Source: an uncultured Endozoicomonas sp.
GTDB taxonomy: Bacteria > Pseudomonadota > Gammaproteobacteria > Pseudomonadales > Endozoicomonadaceae
NCBI RefSeq assembly: GCF_947495845.1
Contig: NZ_CANMAO010000003.1
Coordinates: forward strand, 1 to 64,000
DNA: 64,000 bases
Reading direction: 5' to 3'
Shown: positions 45,038 through 54,872 of the stretch, piece after piece
How the letters are laid out: the number at the start of each line of letters is the position of its first letter
Position numbering within the stretch: position 1 is the stretch's first letter
Translations under genes and position numbers: made by a program
The notes under the pieces: generated by a model
Seen by the model: only the letters and a program-made list of their open reading frames with translations
The model's database searches: none
Told to the model about the DNA's origin: nothing

Positions 45038-45131
45038 GAAACCTTTAGGTCGGTAATTCTGTAAGAATTGCCGACATCTCGAAGGCCTGCAGGTGTTGAT
45101 TGTCGGCAACCCTTTGGGTTACTGACCTACG
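45038..45131. repeat. Paired palindromic repeats (GGTCGG family)
   Basis: TAGGTCGGTAATTCTGTAAG is followed by AATTGCCGACATC, and then a second palindrome reads GTCGGCAACCCTTTGGGTTA followed by CTGACCTA. The first resembles the palindrome at 59508-59536. They fill the rnhB-lpxB gap. Confidence 0.7.
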
Positions 45132-45133
45132 AC

Positions 45134-46303
45134 TCAAGGCTCAGAAATCACCGACATCACGCCGTCAAAAGCCAGCTTACTGGCATCCTGTTTCAGCTGT
45201 GTATGAATCTGAGAGAAATCACGCTGCAATGACTCTCGATAAGACGAATCATTCAATGCCCTAACCATAGCTTCACAGAGGTTTTCTGCGGTCGCATCAT
45301 CCTGAAGCAACTCAGGAATCAGCTCTCTGTCGGCCAACAGGTTCGGCAAAGCCACATACTTCACCTTTACCAGCCTGCTGATGATGGCAAAACTCAGTGG
45401 TGCCATTTTATAGCTCACCACCAGTGGCTTTTTGTGCAGAGCCGCTTCAAGCACCGCGGTGCCTGAGGCAATCAGGATCGCATCCGCCGCCGTCATCACC
45501 GCTTGCGCCTGACCATCATAAGCCGTCACATCCAAATCCGGGTATTGTGCCACCATGGGCAGAATCTGCTGCTTCCGTCGTTCATTAGCACAGGGGATCA
45601 GAAACCGGGCGTCCGGGTATTCTTTGCAAAGTAAACGCGCCGTATCCAGAAACAATGAACCCAGTCGAGACACTTCACCGCTGCGACTTCCAGGTAAAAG
45701 ACCGATCACAGGCTGGACATTATCACTAATGCCAAGCTCCTTTCGGGCTGCATTTTGATCAGGATTCATAGGAATTTGATCAGCCAGTGGATGACCAACA
45801 AAAGTAACAGGCACATCGTGCTTACGATAATAATCTACTTCGAAGGGCAGCAGCGCCAGCATGTGATCAACACCGCTCTTAATCTTCTTTAATCGACTCT
45901 CGCGCCATGCCCATACCTGCGGGCTGACGTAATGAACGGTTGGAATACCCGCTGATTTTAGTTTTCGCTCAAGCGCCAGATTAAAGTCTGGTGCATCAAT
46001 ACCAATAAAAACATCCGGCTGATCCGCGATGAACCGCTCCCGTAAATCACGACGGATACCCAGTAACTCACGAAGGCGACCCAACACTTCCACAAGCCCC
46101 ATAACGGACAGCTTTTCCATGGGAAAAAGTGTGTTAAATCCCTCCGCCTGCATCAACGGACCACCAATGCCATAGCATTCTACATCAGGATAGTGCTGTT
46201 TTATTTCTCGTACCAGCCCTGCCCCCAGCAAATCACCAGAGGCTTCACCGGCAACGATGGCAACACGCTTTAATGTCTTCCGTGAGGTGCCAGCATTGAT
46301 CAT
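45134..46303 (-). CDS. lpxB: Lipid-A-disaccharide synthase
   Basis: A 389-aa inverting glycosyltransferase (GT19) that joins UDP-2,3-diacylglucosamine and lipid X. The N-terminus RVAIVAGEASGDLLGAGLVR and the segments FIGIDAPDFNLALERKLK, VHYVSPQVWAWRESR and GLLPGSRSGEVSRL are diagnostic. It overlaps lpxA by one base (TAATG), so the two are translationally coupled. Confidence 0.97.
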   Translation of the reverse strand: MINAGTSRKTLKRVAIVAGEASGDLLGAGLVREIKQHYPDVECYGIGGPLMQAEGFNTLFPMEKLSVMGLVEVLGRLRELLGIRRDLRERFIADQPDVFIGIDAPDFNLALERKLKSAGIPTVHYVSPQVWAWRESRLKKIKSGVDHMLALLPFEVDYYRKHDVPVTFVGHPLADQIPMNPDQNAARKELGISDNVQPVIGLLPGSRSGEVSRLGSLFLDTARLLCKEYPDARFLIPCANERRKQQILPMVAQYPDLDVTAYDGQAQAVMTAADAILIASGTAVLEAALHKKPLVVSYKMAPLSFAIISRLVKVKYVALPNLLADRELIPELLQDDATAENLCEAMVRALNDSSYRESLQRDFSQIHTQLKQDASKLAFDGVMSVISEP

Positions 46304-47157
46304 TAACGGGTAATTCCACGGGTGGATGCTTTAAGAGAATCAATCAACAATAGGATTTCCGGCACGGGTTCCATGGCTTCAAGGCGCTCAATCGCTTCTG
46401 TAGTTCTGAGGCCCTGACGGTAAATAATTTTGTAGCACTGACGGAGTTTACCAATCAATTCCTGACTGTAGCCCCGACGACGCATGCCTTCGAAGTTCAT
46501 ACCATGGGCAGCAGCCGGGTTGCCACTGGTCATGACAAAAGCGGGTACATCTTTAAACAACGCCGTATTCGCCGCGCTCATACTGTAATTGCCAATCTGA
46601 CAAAATTGATGAACCGTCGTATAACCACCGATAATGACACTGTTACCCACAATCACATGGCCTGCGAGGGCAACATTGTTGGCAATCACACAGTTGTCAC
46701 CAATGACACAATCGTGAGCGACATGAACGTAAGCCATCAGCAGATTATTGTTACCGATGGTCGTTAACCAGTTATCTTGAACGGTGCCACGGTGAATAGT
46801 ACAACCTTCGCGGATAATATTGTTGTCACCAATCACCAGTCGGGTTGGTTCACCTGCGTATTTTTTGTCCTGATTCTCTTCGCCAACACTGGCAAACTGA
46901 TAAATCCGATTCTCTCGGCCTATCGTCGTTTTACCATTAATGACAACATGGGAATGAACGCGGGTATCCGCTCCGATTTCGACATCGGCACCAATAAAGG
47001 TCCATGGACCAATTTCAACCCGTTCACCAATACGGGCACCCGGCTCAACGATGGCCTGGGGATGGATATTTGCCGTTGGATGAATATCCACCGTCGTAGG
47101 ATCAACCGCCTCTATACGGTCAACCACTTCATATTCTTTGGACAGTGTGTCACTCAA
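46303..47157 (-). CDS. lpxA: UDP-GlcNAc O-acyltransferase LpxA
   Basis: The first enzyme of lipid A synthesis, a left-handed beta-helix acyltransferase. Hexapeptide repeats run from IHPTANIHPQAIVEPGARIG onward, and the catalytic His lies in AYVHVAHDCVIGDNC. The likely start is a TTG at 47157 (SDTLSKEYEVVDRIEA after the initiator) with AAGGA about 9 bases upstream; a GTG 24 bases earlier is possible. Either way the protein (about 284 aa) has roughly 25 extra residues before the helix compared with the usual 260-aa LpxA. fabZ, which normally sits just upstream, is absent. Confidence 0.93.
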   Translation of the reverse strand: MSDTLSKEYEVVDRIEAVDPTTVDIHPTANIHPQAIVEPGARIGERVEIGPWTFIGADVEIGADTRVHSHVVINGKTTIGRENRIYQFASVGEENQDKKYAGEPTRLVIGDNNIIREGCTIHRGTVQDNWLTTIGNNNLLMAYVHVAHDCVIGDNCVIANNVALAGHVIVGNSVIIGGYTTVHQFCQIGNYSMSAANTALFKDVPAFVMTSGNPAAAHGMNFEGMRRRGYSQELIGKLRQCYKIIYRQGLRTTEAIERLEAMEPVPEILLLIDSLKASTRGITR

Positions 47158-47204
47158 GACGCTATTTCCTTTCTTGCACACATAACTTTTTCAGAACAGA
47201 CAAT

Positions 47205-47246
47205 ACTATCATCAAACTACCATCATCAAACCACCATCATCAAACT
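47205..47246 (+). repeat. 14-bp tandem repeat, three units
   Basis: ACTATCATCAAACT, ACCATCATCAAACC and ACCATCATCAAACT follow head to tail just upstream of lpxA, in the place where fabZ would be expected. Non-coding. Confidence 0.85.
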
Positions 47247-47288
47247 AGGCTTTTCAGGCAAAGAATGACCGGAAAAGTTTGACCGGCA

Positions 47289-47326
47289 AAAATGGAAAAG
47301 GCTGTACAACAGCCTTTTCCATTTTT
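47289..47326. terminator. Terminator between lpxD and lpxA
   Basis: AAATGGAAAAGGCTGT pairs with ACAGCCTTTTCCATTT around AC, with A- and T-runs on both strands. It follows lpxD, so lpxA-lpxB must have their own promoter or rely on read-through. Confidence 0.9.
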
Positions 47327-47343
47327 GAAGGTACTTCCATCAG

Positions 47344-48360
47344 TCAGGTGTTTCGTTCGAGTTTCTTTAAACGCTTGGCAAGGTCGTCCAGCTGTCTGAA
47401 GCGAACCACATTTTTCCGCCATTCCCGACTATCCATAAAACCGGTACCGGAAGAATAAGACCCCGGGGTTTTAATGGAGTTGGTAATCATTGCCATACCA
47501 CTGATAAAGGTGTTATCAGCGATGATTAAATGACCGGCAAAGCCTGCGGCACCGGCGATAGTGCAGTTTTTACCAATTCGGGTACTGCCAGATATGCCGA
47601 CACTGGCAGCAATTGCTGTGTTCTCACCAATCACCACATTGTGAGCAATCTGAATCAGGTTATCCAAACGAGCGCCGTCGTGAATTTCAGTATTACCCAG
47701 AGCACCACGGTCAATGCAGGTGTTATTGCCAATTTCGACATCGCAACCAATAACCACGCCGCCAATCTGTGAGATTTTGTGCCACTTACCATCAGAGTGC
47801 GCATTGCCAAAACCATCACCGCCAATCACTGCGCCAGAATGGATAATGGAGCGAGCACCAATGGAGACACCATGGCAGATCGTGACATTTCGATGCAATC
47901 GAACATTTTCACCAATGACCGAGTCGTGCCCAATCACCGTGCCCGCATCAATACGCACACCCGCTGCAATGTGAACGTTCGCTTCAATAACGACATTGGC
48001 ACCAATAGCTGCACTACCGTCTATCTGGGCACTGCCATCAACCACTGCACTTGGATGAACGCCTGATGCAAGCCCACGATCGGTATCAAACAAGGAAGAC
48101 AGCCTTGCATAACCAAGATAAGGGTTATCAAGGATCAGAGCATTCCCTGAATAATCTTCTGCAATCTTTGGACTAAGGATAACAGCACCAGCCTGGGTCG
48201 TTTCCAGATATCTGGCATAGGCTGGATTGGCAAGAAAACTTAATTCATGACTGCGAGCATCCTGAAGGGTGTTCAGGCCAGAGATCGCTGTATCACGATC
48301 TCCTTTCACCTGGGCTCCACAATACTCAGCCAGTTCTGCCAAAGAGTATACATCACTCAT
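47344..48360 (-). CDS. lpxD: UDP-3-O-acylglucosamine N-acyltransferase LpxD
   Basis: A 338-aa hexapeptide-repeat acyltransferase, third step of lipid A synthesis. The N-terminal uridine-binding domain has LAELAEYCGAQVKGD and ELSFLANPAYARYLETTQAG; the beta-helix has HPSAVVDGSAQIDGSAAIG; the catalytic His is in NLIQIAHNVVIGENTAIA. It starts 6 bp after skp. A strong terminator follows where fabZ would normally be. Confidence 0.97.
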   Translation of the reverse strand: MSDVYSLAELAEYCGAQVKGDRDTAISGLNTLQDARSHELSFLANPAYARYLETTQAGAVILSPKIAEDYSGNALILDNPYLGYARLSSLFDTDRGLASGVHPSAVVDGSAQIDGSAAIGANVVIEANVHIAAGVRIDAGTVIGHDSVIGENVRLHRNVTICHGVSIGARSIIHSGAVIGGDGFGNAHSDGKWHKISQIGGVVIGCDVEIGNNTCIDRGALGNTEIHDGARLDNLIQIAHNVVIGENTAIAASVGISGSTRIGKNCTIAGAAGFAGHLIIADNTFISGMAMITNSIKTPGSYSSGTGFMDSREWRKNVVRFRQLDDLAKRLKKLERNT

Positions 48361-48366
48361 GGAACA

Positions 48367-48876
48367 TCACTTCATTTGGTTCAGGGTGTCAACAACATCT
48401 CGGGTTATATCAATACTCGGGCTAACATAGATAGCAGCCTGGCGATCCAGTACGAGATCCAGTTTCTTGGCTTTAACTACCTGATCAATGGCAGACTGAA
48501 CCATAGGGATAAGCTTCTGCATTTCAACATTATCAGCTTCAGACTTTTCTACTCTCAATTGACGATCTTTCAATTGAAGATCTTCAACCTTACGGCGCAT
48601 TTCCAACTGACGAATTTTCAACTGTTCTTCACTGAGCGTCTGGCCATCTTTGCGCAGCTTTTCTTCCATGGTTCTCAGCTCGGTTCTGAGCTTCTCAATA
48701 CTATCAATCTGCGGTTTGAATTTAGCTTCGGACGCTTTTGCATAACGTTTTCCCGCATTGGATTCGCTCAACACAGCCGCTTGGTTCAATACGCCAACCT
48801 GTGCGGCTTCAACTGCACTGGCAAAGGGTGCAAGCATAATCAGGGCAAGAATAGCCAGTCTGATGGATTTCAACAT
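48367..48876 (-). CDS. skp: Periplasmic chaperone Skp (OmpH)
   Basis: A 169-aa protein with signal peptide MLKSIRLAILALIMLAPFAS (AVEA cleavage) and a long helical coiled-coil body (KLRTELRTMEEKLRKDGQTL and RQLEMRRKVEDLQLKDRQLR), the OmpH/Skp layout of a trimeric jellyfish-like chaperone for outer-membrane proteins. Start at 48876 has CAGGAGAG upstream. Between bamA and lpxD as in E. coli. Confidence 0.95.
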   Translation of the reverse strand: MLKSIRLAILALIMLAPFASAVEAAQVGVLNQAAVLSESNAGKRYAKASEAKFKPQIDSIEKLRTELRTMEEKLRKDGQTLSEEQLKIRQLEMRRKVEDLQLKDRQLRVEKSEADNVEMQKLIPMVQSAIDQVVKAKKLDLVLDRQAAIYVSPSIDITRDVVDTLNQMK

Positions 48877-48971
48877 ATCTCTCCTGTGATTTAAGTAATC
48901 TGTACCAATAAGCAGTGACAACATTGCAATAAAACACCTGCAAATATCGGCAAAAAGGCCATTCTATAAAG

Positions 48972-48995
48972 AAAAGGTGCCGTTTGGCACCTTTT
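48972..48995 (-). terminator. Hairpin between bamA and skp
   Basis: AAAAGGTGCC and GGCACCTTTT form a perfect stem around GTTT, with a T-run on the minus strand, just after the bamA stop. It may reduce read-through from bamA into skp. Confidence 0.8.
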
Positions 48996-49016
48996 AAATC
49001 AGTTAAAACACTAATA

Positions 49017-51341
49017 TCAGAACGGTGTTCCCAAAGAGAACTGGAACGTCTGAGTTTCATCTTCGCCTTTGGAGTTCAGCGCTTTAGCCAAACTAAACGT
49101 CAACGGCCCCAGTGGTGTAATCCAGGTAAGACCCAAACCACCACTATAGCGCAGCTCGTTTAACTTAGGCTTGGTACAATCTTTAAGATCGGCAGTGGTA
49201 CTGCAGGAAGTATCAAACACATTACCGTAATCAAAGAAAACACTGGTTCGCAGGGAACGCTGATCTTTCACAAAAGGTAATGGGAAGAGCACTTCAAAAG
49301 TACCTTCCACCAGAACATTACCACCAATGCTGTTCAAGTCATTTGGGTTACCGCCACTTTGTGGAGCCTTTGGACCGAGGGAGTTATCTTTATAACCCCG
49401 CACAGAACCAAAGCCACCCGCATAAAAGTTTTCAAAGAACGGAATTTCAGATGTGCTGCCATAAGCATCACCATAACCCAGACGGGCTGCGAAACGCGCA
49501 GTCAGGCTGCGGGTAATCGGCTGAAAATACTGCCCCTTATAAACCAGTTTGTAGAACGTGGTCGTGGAGCCCGGAACAGCAGCAGACAACGACAGGCTCT
49601 GAGAGTGCCCCGCCGTAGGCAACAGGCCACGGTTCAATTCGGACTGAGACCAGGCTAACGATGTTTTGATGTTGGTAAACTTTTTACCTTCTTCATCGAG
49701 ATACTCTGTAATGACTTTTGGCGTACCTGAGCCTGTTGAAATCTCAGTACCATCAACACCCAGACTAAAACTGACGGATTCCGTTTCCGACAGTGGGTAA
49801 CCGTATCGAACATTTCCGCCGAAGGTGTCCGCAGCGTAGCTGGAAATATCCGTATCGCTGTAGTCATAGGTTCTGTAATACACGTCAAACCCACGGGAAA
49901 CACCATCGATGGTGTAGTACGGATCCATGAAGCTGAAGTTATAGAGTTGGCTGACATCACTCTTGTTCAGACCAACGCTGACTTTGTTACCGGAACCCAG
50001 GAAGTTACTTTGGCTGACAGAGCCACCCAACAGCAAACCATCGGATTGCGAGAAACCCACACTGGCGGTCACACTGCCAGAAGGCTGCTCTTCGACGGTG
50101 TAGTTAACGTCGATCTGATCATTAGTTCCAGGTACCGGTGGCGTTTCTACGTTGACTTCTTTGAAGTAACCCAGACGCTCAAGACGCACCTTGGACTGCT
50201 CAATTTTATGGGTACTGGCAGACGCACCTTCCATCTGACGCATCTCGCGGCGCAGTACTTCGTCATCCGTCTTGGTATTACCGGAGAAGTTAATCCGGCG
50301 GACGTAAGCACGACGACCCGGATCAACAAAGAACGTCAATTCAACCGTTTGATTATCGTGATCGGGTTTTGGAATGCCAGTGATGTTGGCAAAGGTATAC
50401 CCTTCATTCCCCAATCGACGACTGAGAATTTCTTCCGTGGTGGTGATCAGCTTACGGGAGAACACCTGATCCTTTCTCGCCAGCAGCAGCTTTTCAGCTT
50501 CCGCTTCGGGAATCACCAGATCACCTGCCAGCTTAACGTCACTGATCGTATATTTATCACCTTCATCAATATTGGTGGTGATATAAACGCTTTGCTTATC
50601 CGGGCTGATGGAAACCTGAGTAGACGTGATATTGAAATTAATATAGCCGCGATCGAGATACCAGGACCTTAACCGCTCCAAATCACCAGAAAGTTTTTCA
50701 CGGGAATATTTATCAGCCGAGGTAAAGAACTGATACCACTCAGCCGTTTGAAGCTCAAACAACTCCAGCAGTTCTTCTTTTGGAAAAGCGTTATTGCCCA
50801 CAATATTCATATGTTGAATCGTGGCAACCTTGCCTTCCTTCACATCAATACTGAGCTTTACACGATTACGGGGCTGTGGCTCCACATTCGCTGTAATGCT
50901 TGCGCCATAACGACCCTGAGCAACGTACTGGCGCTCAAGCTCCAGACGAATACCTTCAAGGGTTGCCTGCTGAAAGATTTCACCTTCAGCCAAACCCGAA
51001 CGTTCAAGACCTTTCATCAGGTCTTCTGTTTTTATGGCTTTATTGCCTTTGATATCAATAGCGCTGATCGAAGGCCGCTCAACCACCGCAACCACCAGCA
51101 CATTGCCATCCCGGGACATACGAATATCATTAAAGTAGCCTGTCTGGTACAGAGCTCGGGTTGCTCCGGCTATTTCAGGCGATTGAATATCGTCTCCAAC
51201 CTCCATAGGCAGAGCATTAAAAACTGTTCCGGCTGAAACCCGCTGAAGGCCATCAATCCGGATATCTGAGACGACAAAGGCGTTGGCGCCAGGCGCCATG
51301 GCTAGTGAGCCAATCAGCAGAGACAACAGTGATCGCTTCAT
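49017..51341 (-). CDS. bamA: Outer-membrane assembly factor BamA
   Basis: A 774-aa protein with signal peptide MKRSLLSLLIGSLAMAPGAN, five POTRA-like repeats (FVVSDIRIDGLQRVSAGTVF onward, RRINFSGNTKTDDEVLRREM as the fifth) and a C-terminal Omp85 beta-barrel. The lid-lock loop motif is GGFGSVRGYKDNSLGP and the protein ends in Phe (FQFSLGTPF), as outer-membrane proteins do. It inserts barrel proteins into the outer membrane. Between rseP and skp in the usual order. Confidence 0.97.
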   Translation of the reverse strand: MKRSLLSLLIGSLAMAPGANAFVVSDIRIDGLQRVSAGTVFNALPMEVGDDIQSPEIAGATRALYQTGYFNDIRMSRDGNVLVVAVVERPSISAIDIKGNKAIKTEDLMKGLERSGLAEGEIFQQATLEGIRLELERQYVAQGRYGASITANVEPQPRNRVKLSIDVKEGKVATIQHMNIVGNNAFPKEELLELFELQTAEWYQFFTSADKYSREKLSGDLERLRSWYLDRGYINFNITSTQVSISPDKQSVYITTNIDEGDKYTISDVKLAGDLVIPEAEAEKLLLARKDQVFSRKLITTTEEILSRRLGNEGYTFANITGIPKPDHDNQTVELTFFVDPGRRAYVRRINFSGNTKTDDEVLRREMRQMEGASASTHKIEQSKVRLERLGYFKEVNVETPPVPGTNDQIDVNYTVEEQPSGSVTASVGFSQSDGLLLGGSVSQSNFLGSGNKVSVGLNKSDVSQLYNFSFMDPYYTIDGVSRGFDVYYRTYDYSDTDISSYAADTFGGNVRYGYPLSETESVSFSLGVDGTEISTGSGTPKVITEYLDEEGKKFTNIKTSLAWSQSELNRGLLPTAGHSQSLSLSAAVPGSTTTFYKLVYKGQYFQPITRSLTARFAARLGYGDAYGSTSEIPFFENFYAGGFGSVRGYKDNSLGPKAPQSGGNPNDLNSIGGNVLVEGTFEVLFPLPFVKDQRSLRTSVFFDYGNVFDTSCSTTADLKDCTKPKLNELRYSGGLGLTWITPLGPLTFSLAKALNSKGEDETQTFQFSLGTPF

Positions 51342-51458
51342 GGAATCCGTTCTTATCCGTGTTCATTGTGCATTAACGTGAAAAACATAATACTTCAACG
51401 TTCTTCGCTAGTCGCAGAGAAGACAATGCTTCTCCATCCATAATTAAGCCTGTTAAGA

Positions 51459-52859
51459 CTACTGAAATAAACGACTCAAGTCGTTATACATGGCCAGCAT
51501 CATGACGCCGGCCACCAGAGTCACTCCCACTTTTATACCAAAAGTTTGAGCCTGCTCTGAAAGCGGTTTGCCTCTTACCAGCTCCACCAGATAAAACAGT
51601 AGATGACCACCATCCAGCACCGGTATAGGAAGTAGATTTAATACGCCAAGGCTGACACTCAACATGGCCAGAAAGTAGAGAAAATTCTCAAGCCCTGATT
51701 CAAAGGACGCGCCAGCCACTTTAGCAATGGTTATCGGACCACTCAAGTTTTTCACTGAAACCAGCCCTTTAATCATCTTCCAGATGGACTCCAGTGTCAT
51801 ACTTGTCAGCGACCAGGTGGCTTCTGCACCTTTTACCAAAGCATCCACAGGGCCATATTGAAGATGACGAATCATGGTTTCAGGCCAACTGACCCGGGCA
51901 ACACCGGCACCAATGTACCCAGTCTCAACACCCTCCACTTCGCGACTACCAGGGATCAAATCAAGAGAGACCGGGGCTCCATCACGAAGCACATCCAGTT
52001 GAACACGTGTCTCTGGGTTGGCACGAATAATCTCGACAAAATGCATCCAGTCAAAAACCGGTTCGCCGTTGGCTTCAAGAACGGTATCACCGGATAACAG
52101 GCCATCTCGATGGGCCGCACCCTCTTCAGCGATCTGGCCGATCACCGCAGGAATTTCAGGGGAAAAAGGAATAATACCAAGAGAACGAATGGGGTCTGGC
52201 TGCTCTTCACCTACCAGCCAGTGGGAAATCTGAACCGTTTTATCGCGAACCGGGCTATCAGACGCCACTTCCCCAGGTACGCCCGGCTGCACAGCAAAGG
52301 TAACCGAACCGGTTTCGCCAAGACTGCCCAGCAGTTCCATATTGACAGACTGCCATCCCGGCGTCTCCACGCCATCCACTGCAACAATTTCATCACCGGG
52401 TAAAATACCCGCAACCGCGGCGGGGGATTCTGGCAACACCTCGCCCACCTGAGGCATTAACGTGCGAACACCCACCAGATACATCAACCAGAGAGCCACT
52501 ATTGCCAGTAGAAAATTCGCAATAGGCCCCGCAGCCACAATCGCAATTCGCGAAAGAACGGGCTGACTATTAAACGACAGGTGTTTCTCTTCATCGGAAA
52601 CCGGGCCTTCGCGCTCGTCCAGCATTTTTACATAGCCGCCCAGAGGAATCAGGGCAATGGAATATTCAGTACCCTGTCGATCAGTACGACTCCAGAGCGA
52701 CTTACCAAAACCAACAGAAAAACGAAGCACCTTCACACCGCATCTGCGCGCTACCCAAAAATGCCCAAACTCATGAATGCTCACCAGAATCCCAAGGGTG
52801 ATCACAAAGGCAAAAATGGTTTGAACGGAGCTTCCTACTTGCGCCAACAGCATTTCCAT
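51459..52859 (-). CDS. rseP: Site-2 zinc protease RseP
   Basis: A 466-aa intramembrane metalloprotease. The zinc motif HEFGH is His29 to His33 within the first membrane helix; two PDZ domains follow (PGDEIVAVDGVETPGWQSVN and RDGLLSGDTVLEANGEPVFD), and the C-terminal NLLPIPVLDGGHLLFY holds the third zinc ligand Asp. RseP cleaves the anti-sigma factor RseA after DegS and so releases sigma E, the response to misfolded outer-membrane proteins handled by its neighbours BamA and Skp. It begins 2 bp after the dxr stop. Confidence 0.97.
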   Translation of the reverse strand: MEMLLAQVGSSVQTIFAFVITLGILVSIHEFGHFWVARRCGVKVLRFSVGFGKSLWSRTDRQGTEYSIALIPLGGYVKMLDEREGPVSDEEKHLSFNSQPVLSRIAIVAAGPIANFLLAIVALWLMYLVGVRTLMPQVGEVLPESPAAVAGILPGDEIVAVDGVETPGWQSVNMELLGSLGETGSVTFAVQPGVPGEVASDSPVRDKTVQISHWLVGEEQPDPIRSLGIIPFSPEIPAVIGQIAEEGAAHRDGLLSGDTVLEANGEPVFDWMHFVEIIRANPETRVQLDVLRDGAPVSLDLIPGSREVEGVETGYIGAGVARVSWPETMIRHLQYGPVDALVKGAEATWSLTSMTLESIWKMIKGLVSVKNLSGPITIAKVAGASFESGLENFLYFLAMLSVSLGVLNLLPIPVLDGGHLLFYLVELVRGKPLSEQAQTFGIKVGVTLVAGVMMLAMYNDLSRLFQ

Positions 52860-52861
52860 AG

Positions 52862-54064
52862 TTACGCAACACCCTGTAATTGAGATACTTGTTTCTGTGC
52901 CAGATCACGGGCTTCTTTATCCGCTTCCAACACCAGTTCCAACTCGGTAGCACCCACGACCGGCAATGTCTGAAGCGTTGCATCAATAACATCAGGAATG
53001 CGATCAAAACGCAGTTTGCGATTCAAAAAGGCGCCTACGGCCACTTCATTAGCGGCGTTCATCATAGCCGCTGCAGTTCCACCGCTGACTGCCACATCCT
53101 GAGCCAGTTTAAGACAACGATAGCGATTCATATCAGGCACTTGAAAGTCCAGACGAGCCACCTCCATTAATGACAAAGGCGCCACACCGGAAGGAATCCG
53201 TTCAGGCCATGCCAGCGCATGAGCGATGGGTGTTCGCATATCAGGATTGCCCATTTGAGCCAGTACGGAGCCGTCAATATAGTCCACCATGGAGTGGATC
53301 ACACTTTGAGGATGAATCACCACTTCCACCTGATCAGGCCTCGCATCAAACAGCCAGCAGGCTTCGATAAACTCAAGACCTTTATTCATCATGGTGGCGG
53401 AATCCACGGAAATTTTACGTCCCATACTCCAGTTCGGATGTGCACACGCTTGCTCTGGGGTAATCTGCGCGTAACTTTCCACGGGCGCGTTGCGGAATGG
53501 CCCACCAGAAGCCGTTAACAATATGCGCCGGACACCGGTAACCTCAAGCCCCTGTTGATAATTGCCCGGAAGACACTGAAAGATCGCATTATGCTCACTA
53601 TCAATAGGCAACAAAACAGAGCCCGATGCTTTCACTGCATCCATAAACAAAGCACCGGTCATGACCAGCGCTTCTTTATTAGCCAGAAGGATTTTTTTCC
53701 CTGCATTGACCGCTGCCAAGGTTGGCGCCAGTCCAGCTGCGCCAACGATTGCCGCCATCACCACATCAACATCGGCATCAGAAGCTGCGCTGCACATGGC
53801 TTCTACACCCATCTCCAAGGCGAGCTTTATGCCTTCTTGCGTCAACACACTCTGTATTTTTTTTACAGCATCCGCATCCGCCATCACCACCCGTTGAGGG
53901 CGAAACTGGCGAATCTGCTCGAGCATCACATCACTATTCTGACCAGCAACCAGTGAATGCACCTGATAACGATCCGGGTTTCTGGCAATAACATCCAGAG
54001 TGCTTTTGCCAATAGACCCGGTAGAGCCCAGCACGCACACCTGCTGAATAGAAGCCGACGTCAT
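52862..54064 (-). CDS. dxr: DXP reductoisomerase
   Basis: A 400-aa NADPH-dependent enzyme converting 1-deoxy-D-xylulose 5-phosphate to MEP, the step before IspD. The Rossmann motif is [20 protein letters not shown]; the active site includes [15 protein letters not shown] and a metal-binding region near [40 protein letters not shown] is conserved. Located between cdsA and rseP as usual, so the window holds three MEP enzymes (dxr, ispD, ispF). Confidence 0.97.
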   Translation of the reverse strand: MTSASIQQVCVLGSTGSIGKSTLDVIARNPDRYQVHSLVAGQNSDVMLEQIRQFRPQRVVMADADAVKKIQSVLTQEGIKLALEMGVEAMCSAASDADVDVVMAAIVGAAGLAPTLAAVNAGKKILLANKEALVMTGALFMDAVKASGSVLLPIDSEHNAIFQCLPGNYQQGLEVTGVRRILLTASGGPFRNAPVESYAQITPEQACAHPNWSMGRKISVDSATMMNKGLEFIEACWLFDARPDQVEVVIHPQSVIHSMVDYIDGSVLAQMGNPDMRTPIAHALAWPERIPSGVAPLSLMEVARLDFQVPDMNRYRCLKLAQDVAVSGGTAAAMMNAANEVAVGAFLNRKLRFDRIPDVIDATLQTLPVVGATELELVLEADKEARDLAQKQVSQLQGVA

Positions 54065-54068
54065 TCAG

Positions 54069-54872
54069 TTATATTCCTCTGAAAACAACAACTGTCAGTA
54101 AGTAAATCGGGATTGCGGCAGTGAGGCTATCAATTCGATCCATCACGCCTCCGTGCCCGGGAAGAAGACTACCACTGTCTTTCACTCCCCGTTCGCGCTT
54201 CAGGACACTTTCCCATAGATCACCAAGCACCGAGAACAAAACGGTGGCGATGGTCGTCAATAAAAAGAGTACGCCTCGATCCAATCCATTTCGGCCTACG
54301 ATAATCGCAACTGCAGCCAGAAGCACCGCCAGAAGTAATCCTCCGACCAACCCTTCCAGAGTCTTTTTAGGGCTGACACGCTCAATCAATTTAGTACGAC
54401 CAAATCGTTTGCCGGCAAAATACGCCCCACAATCCGCCGCCCAGACGACGATCAATACGGTTGCGATCTGCAAAGAGGCATCACTCATCTGTTTCATAAT
54501 AAACAGTGAGAACCACGCAGGAACCAGAGTCAATACACCCATAACCAAACGAATGTAGCGATTTTTAAGACAGACTTTGCTTTTCGGATAACCCTTTACC
54601 AACATCAGTGACACCAGCCACCACACACCAGCAATAGCAAGCATCCAATTGGTTGGCATATAAATAGAGGCCGCGCATAAGGCACCAATAGCGGAAGCAT
54701 AAAGCAATCGGGGCAGTTTACGCTCAAAGCCAGAGAGATTTGCCCACTCCCAGGCGCCTATCATAATGATCAAGCCGATAAATAATGCAAATCCGGTTAA
54801 TGGCAGGAGAAACACTCCTGCCAGAGCCAGCGGCGCTAATATCAAGGCAGTTATAATTCTTTGTTTCAGCAC
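54069..54872 (-). CDS. cdsA: Phosphatidate cytidylyltransferase
   Basis: A 267-aa membrane enzyme forming CDP-diacylglycerol from phosphatidic acid and CTP. About seven hydrophobic segments are visible, and the C-terminal signature LKRERGVKDSGSLLPGHGGV followed by MDRID matches the CDS pattern exactly. It overlaps the 3' end of uppS by 7 bases, indicating coupled translation. Confidence 0.97.
   Translation of the reverse strand: MLKQRIITALILAPLALAGVFLLPLTGFALFIGLIIMIGAWEWANLSGFERKLPRLLYASAIGALCAASIYMPTNWMLAIAGVWWLVSLMLVKGYPKSKVCLKNRYIRLVMGVLTLVPAWFSLFIMKQMSDASLQIATVLIVVWAADCGAYFAGKRFGRTKLIERVSPKKTLEGLVGGLLLAVLLAAVAIIVGRNGLDRGVLFLLTTIATVLFSVLGDLWESVLKRERGVKDSGSLLPGHGGVMDRIDSLTAAIPIYLLTVVVFRGI

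Noticed and set aside
47205-47246. Short regular repeats as a CRISPR array
   Set aside because: The three 14-bp units are head to tail without spacers, so this is a simple tandem repeat.
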